A DNA stretch of 6,464 bases, taken from assembly GCA_021827465.1 (NCBI GenBank), contig JAKAVX010000160.1:1-6464 (forward strand), read 5' to 3'. A program made the translations under genes and the position numbers. The notes under the pieces are model-generated. The model was not told where the DNA came from and ran no database searches. It saw nothing but the letters and a program-made list of their open reading frames with translations. Source of the stretch: Deltaproteobacteria bacterium (lineage in GTDB: Bacteria > Desulfobacterota_B > Binatia > Binatales > Binataceae). This document shows, in pieces, positions 6,038 through 6,464 of this stretch. Position 1 is the first letter of the stretch. Each line of letters starts with the position of its first letter.

Positions 6038-6059
6038 AATTATATATAAACCAATAATT
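6038..6059. promoter_or_regulatory. Inverted repeat AATTAT-N10-ATAATT, possible operator
   Basis: Perfect 6-bp arms at 6038-6043 and 6054-6059. One arm overlaps the -10 box and the other the spacer of the promoter at 6039-6066, so a protein bound here would block it. The obvious candidate is the ribbon-helix-helix protein encoded just downstream. AT-rich DNA makes such repeats by chance, so this is tentative. Confidence 0.3.
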
Positions 6060-6066
6060 ATGTCAA
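6039..6066 (-). promoter_or_regulatory. Near-perfect sigma70 promoter for the RHH-integrase operon
   Basis: On the minus strand TTGACA (6066-6061) is followed after 16 nt by TATAAT (6044-6039). Both boxes match the sigma70 consensus at all six positions; the spacer is one nt short of the optimal 17. Transcription would start near 6032, giving a leader of about 27 nt before the ATG at 6005. It lies in an AT-rich island (about 6035-6065) between the HTH gene and the small ribbon-helix-helix gene. Confidence 0.75.
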
Positions 6067-6122
6067 GCAATACAAGCGATGCGGGTGAAATTTTGTGATC
6101 GTTATCCGCAGGCTAAGGGAGA

Positions 6123-6464
6123 TCAGCGCGGGCGCGAGGCAATCCAGCGCAACATCGCCTGCTCGTCAACTAGAAGCGACTTGCGCGACAGCCTTTTGAT
6201 CCACGAGTAGCGACGGGAGTGGGCGAAGAACCAGCGACGCGGCTTGTGCAGGATGCGGCAGGCTTCGTCCACGTCGATCATGCGGGTCGATGCGGCATCC
6301 TTCGCGTTGGAGGGCGTGATCGCGTGCTGGAACATGGCCGATGCGACGCCCGCCTGTAGGGCTGCGAGGCGCATCGCGAGTGCGGCTAGGCGGGAGTGTG
6401 TGAGAACTGTGGAACCCGCCGCAATTTCGCGCTCCAGGGCGGCAATGCTTTCGAACGATGTCAC
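6123..6464 (-). CDS. HTH_17-like DNA-binding protein, start possibly outside window
   Basis: 113 residues from a GTG at the last three bases of the window, so the true start may lie further right. Residues about 1-50 are helical and Ala-rich, of unknown role. Residues about 62-109 (MIDVDEACRILHKPRRWFFAHSRRYSWIKRLSRKSLLVDEQAMLRWI) follow the layout of the small MerR/excisionase-type helix-turn-helix of the HTH_17/AlpA kind: an xxVDEACRIL first helix, an Arg-rich recognition part, a basic wing, then a closing DEQAMLRWI helix. Such proteins act as excisionases or as regulators of island integrases. Position two genes upstream of the integrase supports a role in element control. The 117 nt between it and the next gene hold a separate promoter, so it need not be in the same transcript. 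It is longer than a bare AlpA-type excisionase, and other DNA-binding functions are possible. Confidence 0.65.
   Translation of the reverse strand: MTSFESIAALEREIAAGSTVLTHSRLAALAMRLAALQAGVASAMFQHAITPSNAKDAASTRMIDVDEACRILHKPRRWFFAHSRRYSWIKRLSRKSLLVDEQAMLRWIASRPR

Noticed and set aside
1..6464. CRISPR arrays, insertion sequences, rRNA, riboswitches
   Set aside because: No regularly spaced direct repeats, transposase frames, rRNA segments or recognisable riboswitch cores were seen.

Overview
The window looks like a piece of chromosome from a GC-rich Gram-negative bacterium. Genes are GC-rich, there is a lipobox-type secreted protein, and the Leu tRNA encodes its own CCA. I cannot place the lineage from these genes alone. 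Most of the window is ordinary chromosomal content. The right-hand third is the tRNA-proximal end of a mobile element.

Positions 1-1272 hold a major facilitator superfamily (MFS) transporter that is broken in the middle. The N-terminal half (about five membrane helices) and the C-terminal half (six helices) lie in different frames and abut near 575-590. About 16-22 residues covering the sixth helix are missing. Positions 1273-2146 hold no convincing gene. Much of this stretch is strikingly AT-rich (by hand count about 38% GC over 1501-1800) and carries several inverted repeats and two doubtful mini-ORFs.

Positions 2147-2950 encode a Crp/Fnr-family regulator, followed 11 nt later by a long hairpin. 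Next come a lone ribbon-helix-helix protein (3146-3397, plus strand) and, convergent and overlapping it by 4 nt, a glycine-zipper lipoprotein (3394-4128, minus strand).

A complete tRNA-Leu(UAA) gene sits at 4407-4494. Downstream of it, on the minus strand and reading toward the tRNA, lie a tyrosine recombinase (4710-5822), a 46-residue ribbon-helix-helix protein (5865-6005) and an HTH_17-like DNA-binding protein (6123 to the window edge). A near-perfect sigma70 promoter (TTGACA-N16-TATAAT) precedes the small ribbon-helix-helix gene and probably drives it together with the integrase. The space between the tRNA and the integrase carries five copies of a TGTGGCT/TGTGGAT motif plus one inverted copy, arranged like integrase arm-type sites. 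I infer an integrative element (genomic island or prophage-like) inserted at the 3' end of tRNA-Leu, with its cargo and far junction beyond position 6464. I see no clearly new system inside the window. The att/integrase control region is the most interesting part, and any novel cargo would lie to the right.
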